A stretch of 35,032 bases of DNA from JBMFVE01 sp049966155 (GTDB lineage Bacteria; Bacteroidota; Ignavibacteria; Kryptoniales; JAKASW01), in NCBI GenBank assembly GCA_049966155.1, contig JBMFVE010000017.1, forward strand, positions 1 through 35,032, given 5' to 3'. The first letter of the stretch is position 1, and each line of letters starts with the position of its first letter. Both the position numbers and the translations under genes were made by a program. The notes under the pieces were generated by a model. The model was not told the DNA's origin. It did no database searches and saw only the letters and a program-made list of their open reading frames with translations. Shown piece by piece: positions 1 to 8,600 of this stretch.

Positions 1-79
1 TCCGAACACGGCAGTTAAGCCCCTCAGAGCCGATGGTACTGGTCGGGCGACCGTCCGGGAGAGTAGGTCGTTGCCGGGA
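1..79 (+). rRNA. rrf: 5S ribosomal RNA, 3' part (gene cut by window start)
   Basis: The first ~79 bases match the conserved second half of bacterial 5S rRNA: the TCCGAACACGG loop followed by AGTTAAGCC, the GATGGTACTG segment, and the closing GGGAGAGTAGGTCGTTGCC. The 5' part lies outside the window. A strong terminator follows within ten bases, as expected at the end of an rRNA operon. The exact 3' end (79 or 80) is estimated from the expected closing helix, whose partner strand is not visible. Confidence 0.95.
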
Positions 80-87
80 ATATTATT

Positions 88-124
88 AAAAAAGGGCCAT
101 ACCTTATAAGGTATGGCCTTTTTT
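88..124 (+). terminator. Intrinsic terminator of the rRNA operon
   Basis: Positions 95-118 are a perfect 24-base palindrome (GGCCATACCTT and its complement) followed at once by six T, with six A just upstream that can extend the stem. This is a textbook rho-independent terminator, and its A/T flanks could make it work in both directions. It separates the 5S gene from the sensor-kinase operon. Confidence 0.93.
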
Positions 125-194
125 AATAGCTCAATGGCTGATAAAAAAAGGATCTCTGATAAGGGATAGAATCGGAGGAATACTTCAGTGGCGA

Positions 195-3100
195 ATGTTA
201 ATACATGGGGTAATGACGTGTGCTTTGGGGAACGCCGTTTCACCAATAATCGTTAAATCTCTAAGAGTGACAATAAACGAGACATTCCACCATAAAAATA
301 TCAAGCTCTCTCCGTATGCGCTGGTTGGACGGTTTGCTCAAAAAATATTCTATATATGCATACTGTGTGTTTTCCCATTGCTGACAGCAGGTGTTCTCCT
401 GGCGGGGGGACTGAGTCCTCAAGCTCGGCTGACGCAGTATGTTTTCAACTCCTGGCAGGTCAAAGATGGTTTACCTCAAAACTCCATTCAGGCCATCTGT
501 CAAGCGCAAGATGGTTTTATCTGGTTTGCTACTTATGAAGGACTTGCAAGGTTTGATGGGATTTCATTTAAAACATATGATAGGGGAAATACTCCTGCCC
601 TTCTCAGCAACAGGATTGTCTCCCTGACTGAGGATCAACAGGGTCATCTTTGGATAGGGACGTACGGTGGCGGTCTGACCATGATGGCAGCGGGTTCATG
701 TGATTTGCCGGATTCTTTCAAGACCTTCACCACTCAGGATGGATTGCCGAACATGTACCTCCTTATCAACCAGATGGTATGTGACCGGGATGGTAATGTG
801 TGGTTCCTAACAGAGCACAAAGGGATTTCGAGATTTGACGGGAAAAAATTTGAACAATTTGAACTATCATCTGGAGAAATTAATCACCCCGATCTTTACA
901 GATCGCTTACAGTTGATTCAAAAGGAGAGCTTTGGGTTGTAAGTGGGGGACATCTGTGGCATTACATTAATTCCAAGTTTCATCTCATCCCCGCTCGGTC
1001 AGGAGTTCGGGGAGTAGTTGCCGTCGGTCCAGCATTCCACACGGGTGTCTGGTCAGCATGTCTTCAAAAATATGGCGATGTAAGATTGGTACATCTGGAC
1101 AGTGATAAGGTACTTGAAAACATCGATGTGGGGAGAGTCGGAGCTGTTGTGCAATCGTGTCTCTTTGAAGACCAATATGGTGCTGTATGGGGAGCGCTTT
1201 CCTCTGGAAAATTAATGAGATACTACAGTAAAAGGATTGAGACATACTCGACTGAAGAAGGACTGACGAATGAATTTATTCAAACTCTGTTTCAGGATAA
1301 GGAAGGATCACTCTGGATAGGTACGAACGGCGGAGGAGTTGACCGCATGCGAAGTTCTCCATTCGTAACAATTGGGAAAAAAGAAGGTTTAATAGATGAA
1401 AACATATGGGCGTTATTTGCAGATTCACACAAACGACTCTGGATCGCCCCTATTGGTCCTTCATTGTATCAGTGTAATGATGTAACAAATTCCCACGCTC
1501 CCATTATTGTGAAGAAATTGAAAGTCCCAATGAGAAATTACTTTTCTGCAACTGAAGACAAAGAGGGAAATGTTTTTCTGGGCAATAGTGTCATTGCAAA
1601 GCCATCAGGTGAGCTGATTCACAACAAGATCTTTCTTAATTCATCGCTCCTGATTTTACAAATTGATCATAGGGGTACTTTATGGGCTGGATCCCCAGGT
1701 CAGAGTCTTTACAAATATGAAAATGGAGTCTGGAAAAGATTTGGACTTCTGGACGGACTTGTAGGGGATGATGTGCGTTCTTTGATGGTTGATCATCGGA
1801 ATATTCTCTGGATAGGCACGCAAGAGGGGCTTTCGGGATTCAATGGGAAATTGTTCAGGAATTACACCACACAGGATGGGTTGCCGAACAACTGGGTTCG
1901 CTCGACTTATGAAGATTCCACAGGAAATATATGGATAGCCACAGATGGAGGGCTGGCGAGAATTAGAGATGGGAAGATTTACGCATATACCACTGCTTCG
2001 GGCCTTTTCTCGAACACGATCCACATAATTCTTGAGGATGATTCAAGCCGCTTATGGATGAGCAGCAATAAAGGAATATTTGTCGTCAGGAAAAATGATC
2101 TGTATGAATATGACGCCGGGAAAATTCAGCGGATCGGCTGCCGTGTCTATGAGGAGGCAGATGGGATGCGGAGCTCAGAAGGCAATGGGAGCTTTCCACA
2201 GGGGGGATGCCGCACAGAGGATGGGCGCCTCTGGTTTGCGACTGTTAAGGGTGTTGCAATTGTGAATCCCAACCAATTTAACTCAAGTAAATATATTCCA
2301 CCCGTTGTAATCGAAGAGGTGACAGCGGATGGGAAGGTCATTTCCCAGAAACATGATCACATTGTAACATTTGGAACTCGGAGTATAAACTTCAAATTTG
2401 CTGCTCTTGCTTACAGGATACCCGGTAGGAATAAATATAAATATCGTTTGGATAGGTTTGACAGGGATTGGAACACTGAGAGGCACCAGACAACCGCTAC
2501 ATATTCAAACCTTAATCCCGGGAGATACGTTTTCAGGGTTATTGCCTCTAACGAAGACGGTGTCTGGAACACACAGGGAGCAACATTTGATTTTACCATA
2601 CCAAGTCCGTTCTACATGACATGGTGGTTCAGGGGCATTATTATTGTGATTAGTTTTGGCGCAACAGGAGGCAGTATTCGGTTCATAGAACTTCGCCGGG
2701 TGAAACGGCGTCTGAGACAACTGGAACATGAACAAGCTCTTGAACATGAGAGGTCAAGAATATCCAAAGATTTGCACGATGAGGTTGGATCGAGTCTGAC
2801 AAAAATAATTATACTCTGTGAGCTTTCAAAGAAAAGCAAAGGGAAGTCCATCAGCAGTAATCTGGAAAATGTGTCAGTGACTGCCAGAGAAATCATAGAT
2901 AACATGAGCCAAATTATCTGGGCAATAGATCCAAAGAACGACACACTCGAAAATACATTGTCATATGTCAGGGAATATATTGCTGGAACTTTTGAACTCC
3001 TGAGCAGGAGAATTGCCATTAATTTTCCTTTGAATATTCCTCCAGTTGTGGTTTCTCCGGAGTTTCGTAGAAACGTGTTTTTGACCATCAAGGAATCATT

Positions 3101-3350
3101 AAATAATGCCATCAAATACTCCTCAGCAAATCAAATTTGTACCGATGCATCAATTGAAAATGACCGGCTTAATATTCGTATTAGCGATAATGGTGTCGGC
3201 TTTGATCTTCACACCATGTCAGGATTTGGGAATGGCCTCAAGAACATGAGGAGCAGGATAGAAAATATCGGCGGTACTTTGGTTGTCGAATCTAGAATTG
3301 GCCAGGGGACGACCATATCCTTCAGTGTACCGATTCGAACGTTTGTGTGA
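195..3350 (+). CDS. Sensor histidine kinase with two-component propeller and Y_Y_Y ectodomain
   Basis: This 1051-residue membrane sensor has a hydrophobic segment at about residues 51-72 that can act as signal or anchor. Two-component propeller repeats follow (recurring blocks such as LWIGTYGGGL, LWIGTNGGG, IWIATDGGLARI), about residues 75-710. A Y_Y_Y domain lies near 730-790 and a transmembrane helix near 810-830. The cytoplasmic part is a HisKA_3 dimerisation/phosphoacceptor domain with His861 in KDLHDEVGS, then an HATPase_c domain with N-box NNAIKYS, DNGVGF and GNGLKNM. HisKA_3 kinases normally pair with NarL/LuxR regulators, and one lies 39 bases downstream, so the two probably form a cognate system. 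GGAGGA at 174-179 is 15 bases from the ATG, which is long; the only nearer start (GTG 188) is in a closed frame. The ligand is unknown; related proteins often sense carbohydrates, but nothing here shows that. Confidence 0.92.
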   Translation: MLIHGVMTCALGNAVSPIIVKSLRVTINETFHHKNIKLSPYALVGRFAQKIFYICILCVFPLLTAGVLLAGGLSPQARLTQYVFNSWQVKDGLPQNSIQAICQAQDGFIWFATYEGLARFDGISFKTYDRGNTPALLSNRIVSLTEDQQGHLWIGTYGGGLTMMAAGSCDLPDSFKTFTTQDGLPNMYLLINQMVCDRDGNVWFLTEHKGISRFDGKKFEQFELSSGEINHPDLYRSLTVDSKGELWVVSGGHLWHYINSKFHLIPARSGVRGVVAVGPAFHTGVWSACLQKYGDVRLVHLDSDKVLENIDVGRVGAVVQSCLFEDQYGAVWGALSSGKLMRYYSKRIETYSTEEGLTNEFIQTLFQDKEGSLWIGTNGGGVDRMRSSPFVTIGKKEGLIDENIWALFADSHKRLWIAPIGPSLYQCNDVTNSHAPIIVKKLKVPMRNYFSATEDKEGNVFLGNSVIAKPSGELIHNKIFLNSSLLILQIDHRGTLWAGSPGQSLYKYENGVWKRFGLLDGLVGDDVRSLMVDHRNILWIGTQEGLSGFNGKLFRNYTTQDGLPNNWVRSTYEDSTGNIWIATDGGLARIRDGKIYAYTTASGLFSNTIHIILEDDSSRLWMSSNKGIFVVRKNDLYEYDAGKIQRIGCRVYEEADGMRSSEGNGSFPQGGCRTEDGRLWFATVKGVAIVNPNQFNSSKYIPPVVIEEVTADGKVISQKHDHIVTFGTRSINFKFAALAYRIPGRNKYKYRLDRFDRDWNTERHQTTATYSNLNPGRYVFRVIASNEDGVWNTQGATFDFTIPSPFYMTWWFRGIIIVISFGATGGSIRFIELRRVKRRLRQLEHEQALEHERSRISKDLHDEVGSSLTKIIILCELSKKSKGKSISSNLENVSVTAREIIDNMSQIIWAIDPKNDTLENTLSYVREYIAGTFELLSRRIAINFPLNIPPVVVSPEFRRNVFLTIKESLNNAIKYSSANQICTDASIENDRLNIRISDNGVGFDLHTMSGFGNGLKNMRSRIENIGGTLVVESRIGQGTTISFSVPIRTFV

Positions 3351-3389
3351 TTGTTATTTTATTGAATAAACCTTTAATTAAGCGTATTG

Positions 3390-4037
3390 ATGAAAAGCAA
3401 AGGCATTCGCGTTGTGATAGTTGATGATTTACCGGAGATTCGAAATGGTCTTGCAGCGCTTATTGGAGGCTCACCGGGGTTTAAATGTGTAGGGGTATTC
3501 GAAAATGGGTTCGATGCCCTCGAAGGTGTCCGTTCCTTATTGCCCGACGTTGTTCTCATGGATATAGATATGCCGAAAATGAATGGTATTGAGTGCACAC
3601 GCAGGCTGAAGGAAGAGGTTCCTGATCTGCCTGTGATGATGTTGACTGTTTTTGAGGACGACGACAAGATTTTTCAATCTATTCTGGCAGGTGCAAAAGC
3701 TTATATCTTGAAGAAGTCTCCACCTGCCAAGCTGCTGGAAGCTATTCATGACCTACAAAACGGTGGGTCTCCAATGTCAAGCCAGATTGCACGTAAGGTT
3801 GTGATGGCGTTTCAGCAAATGGGGACATCAACAAAGGAAGCTGAAAACCTGACTGTTCGTGAACAGGAAATCCTCTCTTATCTGGCGAAGGGTTATCTTT
3901 ATAAGGAAATAGCTGATACGCTCTTCATTAGTGTTGACACTGTCCGCACTCACCTGCACCGCATATATGAGAAGCTTCAGGTTCGATCCCGCACTGAGGC
4001 AGTTTTAAAATTTATTAATAACAAATACCTACCTTAA
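3390..4037 (+). CDS. NarL/FixJ-family response regulator
   Basis: This 215-residue transcription factor has an N-terminal receiver domain: acidic pair Asp12-Asp13, phosphoacceptor Asp58 in VLMDIDMP, and a conserved Lys in AYILKKSPP. A C-terminal LuxR/GerE helix-turn-helix follows (LTVREQEILSYLAKG, then DTVRTHLHRIYEKL). Phosphorylation of Asp58 by the upstream HisKA_3 kinase is expected from the family and from the 39-base spacing. The ATG at 3390 is preferred over the TTG one codon earlier; neither has a clear Shine-Dalgarno sequence. Its targets are unknown, but the two exported proteins just downstream on the same strand are candidates. Confidence 0.93.
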   Translation: MKSKGIRVVIVDDLPEIRNGLAALIGGSPGFKCVGVFENGFDALEGVRSLLPDVVLMDIDMPKMNGIECTRRLKEEVPDLPVMMLTVFEDDDKIFQSILAGAKAYILKKSPPAKLLEAIHDLQNGGSPMSSQIARKVVMAFQQMGTSTKEAENLTVREQEILSYLAKGYLYKEIADTLFISVDTVRTHLHRIYEKLQVRSRTEAVLKFINNKYLP

Positions 4038-4051
4038 TCTGCATACACTTC

Positions 4052-4069
4052 GTACAACCTTTGTTGTAC
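4052..4069. promoter_or_regulatory. Short perfect dyad after the response regulator gene
   Basis: GTACAAC and GTTGTAC form a perfect 7-bp inverted repeat around a CTTT loop, 15 bases after the response-regulator stop codon. No T-tract follows, so it is a weak terminator at best. It could instead be an operator for the regulator or for the next gene, 150 bases downstream. The dyad is seen directly; the role is inferred. Confidence 0.35.
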
Positions 4070-4217
4070 CACTCATGTGGAAATTAATATACTTTTAGGA
4101 TTTCCTCTTCTAATAATTACGCATATCGTCGTATTGTCCTGTTTTCACCTTCAGCATATCTTTTCACGTATTTAAAACACTATACAATTTTAAAACAATC
4201 ATAAAGGAGAGTGGTTT

Positions 4218-4685
4218 ATGAAAAAATTGAGTTCAGCTGTCGTCATAACCCTGGCTTTGATCAGTATACTTTTACAAACCCCGGCCAGAGCGCAAACTTC
4301 CGACGCATCCACGATCATCGATCTGGTGGGAGGGAAGTTTACAAAGATATTTTCCACGTTTGGTACGCCTGCAGATTTATACACAATTAGAGGGACTAAT
4401 GCAGCGGATGACTATGTGGTTGTTGATTACCCATCCTTTGGGTTTAAGGTCAGAGGTAAAGTCGTTCATATGGCAATCTTCTGGAAAGAGTATACCGGCG
4501 GGGTGAACGGGATTCATATAGGAGATAATAAATCAGACATTCTTAACAAAATGGGTAATACCGATGACATTCAGAAGAATTCAGACGGCTCGGTTTCCTA
4601 TTTTTGGCCAACAAAGGACTATTACTTTGGTGTGGTTTTCGACGAAAACGACAGGGTAACAATGATAAAAGTGGAAACCAAATGA
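4218..4685 (+). CDS. Small exported protein with a BamE/SmpA-like repeat pattern
   Basis: This 155-residue protein begins with a clear Sec signal peptide, with likely cleavage after ARA at about residue 26. There is no lipobox Cys, so it should be a soluble periplasmic protein. The ATG has a strong Shine-Dalgarno sequence (AAAGGAGA) eight bases upstream. I do not recognise a named family. The second half reads as GIHIGDNKSDILNKMG, then a Tyr/Trp-rich stretch, then FDENDRVTMIKV. That resembles the pattern of the BamE/SmpA fold (a start helix ending in LG, then strands ending in a Val/Ile-rich hairpin). This is a pattern impression only. It is followed 21 bases later by a predicted outer-membrane barrel gene, so the two are probably co-transcribed. 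Confidence 0.8.
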   Translation: MKKLSSAVVITLALISILLQTPARAQTSDASTIIDLVGGKFTKIFSTFGTPADLYTIRGTNAADDYVVVDYPSFGFKVRGKVVHMAIFWKEYTGGVNGIHIGDNKSDILNKMGNTDDIQKNSDGSVSYFWPTKDYYFGVVFDENDRVTMIKVETK

Positions 4686-4706
4686 ATTATCTGAAAGGGA
4701 TTAATT

Positions 4707-5804
4707 ATGCAGAGGAATATAACAAAAATTAGTGTGCTTTTAAGCATGGTTTTGGTATTTGCCGACACGGTCTGTTTTGCACAGAGCAGCTCCGCGAACG
4801 ACGATCTACAATCTACTCTCAGCGGCCTGGCGGAATCGGCTGCGCAGGGCTATATAGCACCAATAGTGTCGGGATTTGGAGCGGATTTAAATTCAGGTTG
4901 GGTGCATCGAGCACCCCGCCCTGTTAAGTCTTCATTTGACCTTGAGATAGGAATTGTGGCCATGGGATCATTTTTTTCTGCTCCAAACAAGAGTTTTGAT
5001 ATAAGTGCGCCATATAAATTTGATTATAACTCAGCCGATCGTATGCTTCCACCTTATTATACTGGCGCTTACAGGGATTCCGTCAGACAGCAAATTATGA
5101 AGATTCCCTTTACTGTTACGATATCCGGTCCAACAATAGTAGGTTCAAAAAAGGATTCTGTTAAAGTGAGTTTTTCAGGGGGCACGGCTACCGTAACCTA
5201 TAATGGCGTCCAGCAGACTGTTAATGTTAACCCTGTGGTTGTAAATACAGGGGCTACTGGTTTCCTCGAGAATCTACCTGCGCTTCCAATGGGGGCACCC
5301 CAAATCTCATTAGGGACGATTTATGGTACTTCAGTTGCATTCAGGTTCCTGCCAAGTGTCACCCTGGACAATAAACTGGGTAATCTTTCATACCTTGGTT
5401 ACGGATTTCAACACAATCCATCGGTTTGGTTTGGAAATGAAATGCCAGTAGATTTGTCGCTTTCTTTCTTTACACAAACTCTGAAGGTCGGAACCATATT
5501 TGAGAGCTCGGCAAGGGAGTTCGGCATCTTTGCCAGCCACAGATTTGGTCCTGGTGCCCTCAATATTACACCATATCTTGGACTCCTGCTTGAGAGTTCT
5601 TCAATGACTGTATCTTACGACTTACAAACCACGGGTCCAGATGGTCGACAAATTACTACTCCTGTCTCGTTTAGTTTAAATGGTCAGAACACGAGCAGAC
5701 TGACGGCAGGGTTATCGCTAAAGCTAATTTTTATTGCTATCAGTGCCGATTATTCCTTTTCCAGGTACAACACTGCAAGTGTAGGTGTCGGGGTAATTAT
5801 ATAA
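4707..5804 (+). CDS. Predicted outer-membrane beta-barrel protein, DUF6588-like
   Basis: This 365-residue protein has a signal peptide ending near FAQ (residue 26). The mature N-terminus contains the pattern YIAPIVSGFGADLNSGWVHRA followed by FDLEIG, which I recall as typical of the DUF6588 family of Bacteroidota and relatives, usually ~330-370 residues. The rest consists of alternating hydrophobic strands rich in Tyr, Phe, Gly and Ser, including KLIFIAISADYSFSRY near the end, as expected for an outer-membrane barrel. No function is established for the family. A Shine-Dalgarno-like GAAAGGG lies about ten bases before the ATG. The gene shares a strand and close spacing with the preceding exported protein, and a terminator follows. 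Confidence 0.85.
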   Translation: MQRNITKISVLLSMVLVFADTVCFAQSSSANDDLQSTLSGLAESAAQGYIAPIVSGFGADLNSGWVHRAPRPVKSSFDLEIGIVAMGSFFSAPNKSFDISAPYKFDYNSADRMLPPYYTGAYRDSVRQQIMKIPFTVTISGPTIVGSKKDSVKVSFSGGTATVTYNGVQQTVNVNPVVVNTGATGFLENLPALPMGAPQISLGTIYGTSVAFRFLPSVTLDNKLGNLSYLGYGFQHNPSVWFGNEMPVDLSLSFFTQTLKVGTIFESSAREFGIFASHRFGPGALNITPYLGLLLESSSMTVSYDLQTTGPDGRQITTPVSFSLNGQNTSRLTAGLSLKLIFIAISADYSFSRYNTASVGVGVII

Positions 5805-5832
5805 CAAATGTGAAGTTCTTTTAAAAAAATTT

Positions 5833-5865
5833 AGTGGACCTTTAACAGGTCCACTTTTTATTTTT
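5833..5865 (+). terminator. Intrinsic terminator after the DUF6588-like gene
   Basis: An 8-bp stem (AGTGGACC with GGTCCACT) around a 7-base loop is followed by TTTTTATTTTT, 28 bases after the stop codon. It ends the plus-strand operon. The convergent M28 peptidase gene ends about 90 bases further on. Confidence 0.9.
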
Positions 5866-5957
5866 CCGCTTTATGCCAGATGATTCCATTTGAGATGATG
5901 TTTCAAAAAATAAACAACGGCGGCCATGTGTCCATGCTGAGAGTCATTTATTCCCTT

Positions 5958-8051
5958 TCAGTCACTAACGATAATTTTTTTAATTTCATTATAGTTTTCC
6001 GTTGACGTTGACAGAATATTTGTTAATATACTTAACTGTTTTCGTAGTGAATCGGCATTCTTTGCTTCAATAGCTCGTGCAATGCCCGGTAAGGGCTGGC
6101 TTGCGTATCCTGTGTAAAATCCTGGAGCATAAATTGCGTGTTTAAACCAGTCTGATTTTGGAATCCCATCTTTCAGGATAAACAGCCTTTCTGCTCGCAT
6201 TAATCTATTGTTTATTTCTGCGACCTGTTTGTCGTTAAGTTTTACAGTCGTTATGAGCGAATCCACATAATGTGATATCAGTTCAAATTGTCCGGCTGCC
6301 TGAAAAACAGAATCAAAACTTACTTTTTCAAGATCGCTAACCTCCCTTGCACTTTTTTGCCGTTCATGCAAATACATGATGATTGCACGTGCATAATCAG
6401 AATATCTCAAGGGGAGAATTTTGTCATCTGCCATGCGCATTGCGGAGATCCCGAGCACCCTGGCAACAGTTGCATGATATTCAAAGGTTGGATCTCCCCA
6501 GTGTTCCATCCAGTAAAAATCGTCTAACATTGAATGGTAAACTCCATACTGACCACCGAAACCGAAGTCAAAAGATGGAATGCCAATATGTTCAAGAAAC
6601 ACCGTAAAATCCGATCCACTGCCGAGTCTTCCCAATTTTGTTAAGGCTGTCTCCGGAACTGTATGATGCTCCTCATAATATTTTTTGTTCTGGTCAGCGA
6701 ACCATGATTCAAATACACTCTTTCCTGTTTTAGGATCTGTTACTGATTTTGTAACGTCCATGATAAATTTGTCCAGAGAAGGAACTGAACTCGATCCAAA
6801 GTGCCGACCGCTTACCGGTGCGTCAATGTTAATATAAGCCACTGCGTCTTTTGAAAGTTCCTCCGATCTCTGTTCCCCCCATTCTGTTGATCCGATCAAC
6901 CCATATTCTTCACCGTCCCACGAACATAGCAATATGGTTCTTTCGGGTCGCCATCCTCCTTTAAGCAATTCTCCAAATCCTCTTGCCGTTTCAAGAAGTG
7001 ATGCAGTCCCGCTGTTAGGATCGACCGCGCCATAAACCCATGCATCCCTATGATTTCCAAGAATAACTTTTTGTTCCGGGTGTAAAGACCCGCGAATTGT
7101 GCCTATTACATCCCATATTGGCCTTATCTCGTAATCCATAACTAATTTGAGATGTACTTCTGTACCTCCAGGACCAATGTGATATGTCAGGGGTAACCCT
7201 CCCTGCCAGTCATGAGGGACAACAGGCCCGGCCAAACCTGTTAGAAGCTTTTGAGCGTTTGCGTAAGAAATCGGAATGCAGGGAATTTTAGGGATGTCCT
7301 TCACATCATTTAAGGGGATCCTTTTTGCATCCTTTGTAGATGCATATCCAGGGGTCAGGGGGTCACCAGGGTATACGGTTAAATCCTGTATGCTTCCACG
7401 CTGGACGGCACTCCAGGGTCTCATTGGACCGCGGGGATAAATATCACCCTGCACATAGCCGTCATCTGCTGGGTCCGAATAAATGATGACGCCGGCCGCA
7501 CCATTTTCCTCAGCTACCTTAACCTTGATTCCTCTAAAACTTTTCCCATAGCGCACCAGCATTATTTTACCTCGAACGTCTATGCCTAATGAAGAGAGAA
7601 TCTTGTAATCTTCAGGAAGCCCATAATTAGCATAAACAACCTGGCCGGTAATATCACCACTGGGTGAATATGCGTTGAATGGCAACACTATTTGTGAATT
7701 GTGGGTATCCTTGTCCCACTCCCACCCCTTTTCGTTTAGATCCAGGATTTCCTTATGCGGCTCAGTGATCTCCAGAGTCTCACTCATAGGATATGGTAAG
7801 TACACGTAGTAGGTCAAAATTTCAGAAGGTATCCCATATCTTTCGAATCGGTCTTTGACAAAAACTGCCAATAAACTATCGTCTTTGCTGCCGGCAATGT
7901 GCGGCTCCTGGGTCAGTATAAAGAGGTTTCTTTTGCAGCTGTCCGGGTCTGGTATGGAAAGGTACTTACTTTCGTATGCTTTTTCTTGCTGAGCATTTAA
8001 GATACCAGCGGCTATGAGAATAGACATTGTAAAAAGAAGGTGCTTTAACAT
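5958..8051 (-). CDS. M28-family zinc peptidase, glutamate carboxypeptidase II-like
   Basis: This 697-residue exported peptidase begins with a signal peptide (ending about residue 20). It has a protease-associated domain (~130-290), the M28 catalytic domain (~310-540) and a C-terminal helical region like the transferrin-receptor dimerisation domain (~570-690), the architecture and approximate length of GCPII/PSMA. All zinc and catalytic positions are visible: His334 (NHRDAW), Asp344 (VDPNSG), Glu381-Glu382 (WDGEEYG), Asp410 (YINIDAP) and His506 (YHSML), with spacings matching human GCPII through Asp410. However, the GCPII arginine patch that binds a terminal Glu is not conserved: the segment after SGSDF reads IPSFDFGFGG. 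A peptidase of different specificity is therefore more likely than a NAALADase. The ATG has AAGGAGA about seven bases upstream. The gene is monocistronic or followed only by intergenic DNA. Confidence 0.93.
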   Translation of the reverse strand: MLKHLLFTMSILIAAGILNAQQEKAYESKYLSIPDPDSCKRNLFILTQEPHIAGSKDDSLLAVFVKDRFERYGIPSEILTYYVYLPYPMSETLEITEPHKEILDLNEKGWEWDKDTHNSQIVLPFNAYSPSGDITGQVVYANYGLPEDYKILSSLGIDVRGKIMLVRYGKSFRGIKVKVAEENGAAGVIIYSDPADDGYVQGDIYPRGPMRPWSAVQRGSIQDLTVYPGDPLTPGYASTKDAKRIPLNDVKDIPKIPCIPISYANAQKLLTGLAGPVVPHDWQGGLPLTYHIGPGGTEVHLKLVMDYEIRPIWDVIGTIRGSLHPEQKVILGNHRDAWVYGAVDPNSGTASLLETARGFGELLKGGWRPERTILLCSWDGEEYGLIGSTEWGEQRSEELSKDAVAYINIDAPVSGRHFGSSSVPSLDKFIMDVTKSVTDPKTGKSVFESWFADQNKKYYEEHHTVPETALTKLGRLGSGSDFTVFLEHIGIPSFDFGFGGQYGVYHSMLDDFYWMEHWGDPTFEYHATVARVLGISAMRMADDKILPLRYSDYARAIIMYLHERQKSAREVSDLEKVSFDSVFQAAGQFELISHYVDSLITTVKLNDKQVAEINNRLMRAERLFILKDGIPKSDWFKHAIYAPGFYTGYASQPLPGIARAIEAKNADSLRKQLSILTNILSTSTENYNEIKKIIVSD

Positions 8052-8215
8052 TTTGTATCTCCTTTTTAGTTCTCTTGATTTTCTGGAAGGGAAAATGATT
8101 CGTTGCAGAATGTAAAGACCACGTAATTATTTTGTCGGAGGGGTTCTTCTCGCAACAAAGTAAGTTCTACGAATATATTTAGATCATCGTAATTTCGGCC
8201 TCTAAAACATTGGCC

Positions 8216-8362
8216 TTATCCGTAAATATTTTGCTCGTCGTACTCCTTAATGAAAAATCCGTTGCTGCGTTTATTTACACGGTGGAGAAAATACCGCATA
8301 ATAATAATTGCTGCAACAAGTGGAAGTGCAAAGAGTCCGACAGCTTTCAGAAATGTTTTCAT
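8216..8362 (-). CDS. Small single-pass membrane protein, 48 residues
   Basis: A short open frame on the minus strand encodes 48 residues: a basic start (MKTFLK), one hydrophobic helix at about residues 7-22 (AVGLFALPLVAAIIIM), a basic stretch RYFLHRVNKRS, and a short acidic tail ending QNIYG. The positive-inside pattern and good codon use suggest a real protein, though the ribosome site is weak (AAGAAAG). It lies 165 bases upstream of the peptidase gene on the same strand. No family is recognised. It could be an unprocessed membrane peptide or a chance frame. Confidence 0.5.
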   Translation of the reverse strand: MKTFLKAVGLFALPLVAAIIIMRYFLHRVNKRSNGFFIKEYDEQNIYG

Positions 8363-8600
8363 CTTTCTTATCTTTATTTGTAATTTTATTTCTCTATCGG
8401 TTGTAACTTACCTTTAACATTTTCTGACAAAATATATTTAGTAGCCTGCCACAAATCAAGCGAAATAGAAAATTATAGTACGATTTTTTGTGCAGTTTGA
8501 TGCGGGTCACTATATCAGCCGGCACGCCATCTTTTCATCGTTGCATTTTTGCCCGTTCACAACTATTTTGCTATACAGTTTGTCACAATAAAAAATCAAC
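8363..8600. other. AT-rich divergent intergenic region
   Basis: This region separates the minus-strand small membrane protein from the plus-strand glycosyltransferase operon, so promoters in both directions are expected here. I see no clear hairpin, no convincing -35/-10 or Bacteroidota -33/-7 pair, and no coding frame with sensible composition. CTATACAGTTTG at 8570-8581, just before the operon start, is only loosely like the Bacteroidota -7 box. Confidence 0.4.

Noticed and set aside
95..118. Perfect 24-base palindrome as an attachment or protein-binding site
   Set aside because: The following T-run and the position after 5S rRNA make a terminator the simplest reading.
2612..3115. 167-codon minus-strand frame inside the first kinase gene
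   Set aside because: It lies opposite the HisKA_3 domain and has the composition of an antisense frame; the plus-strand domain is well supported.
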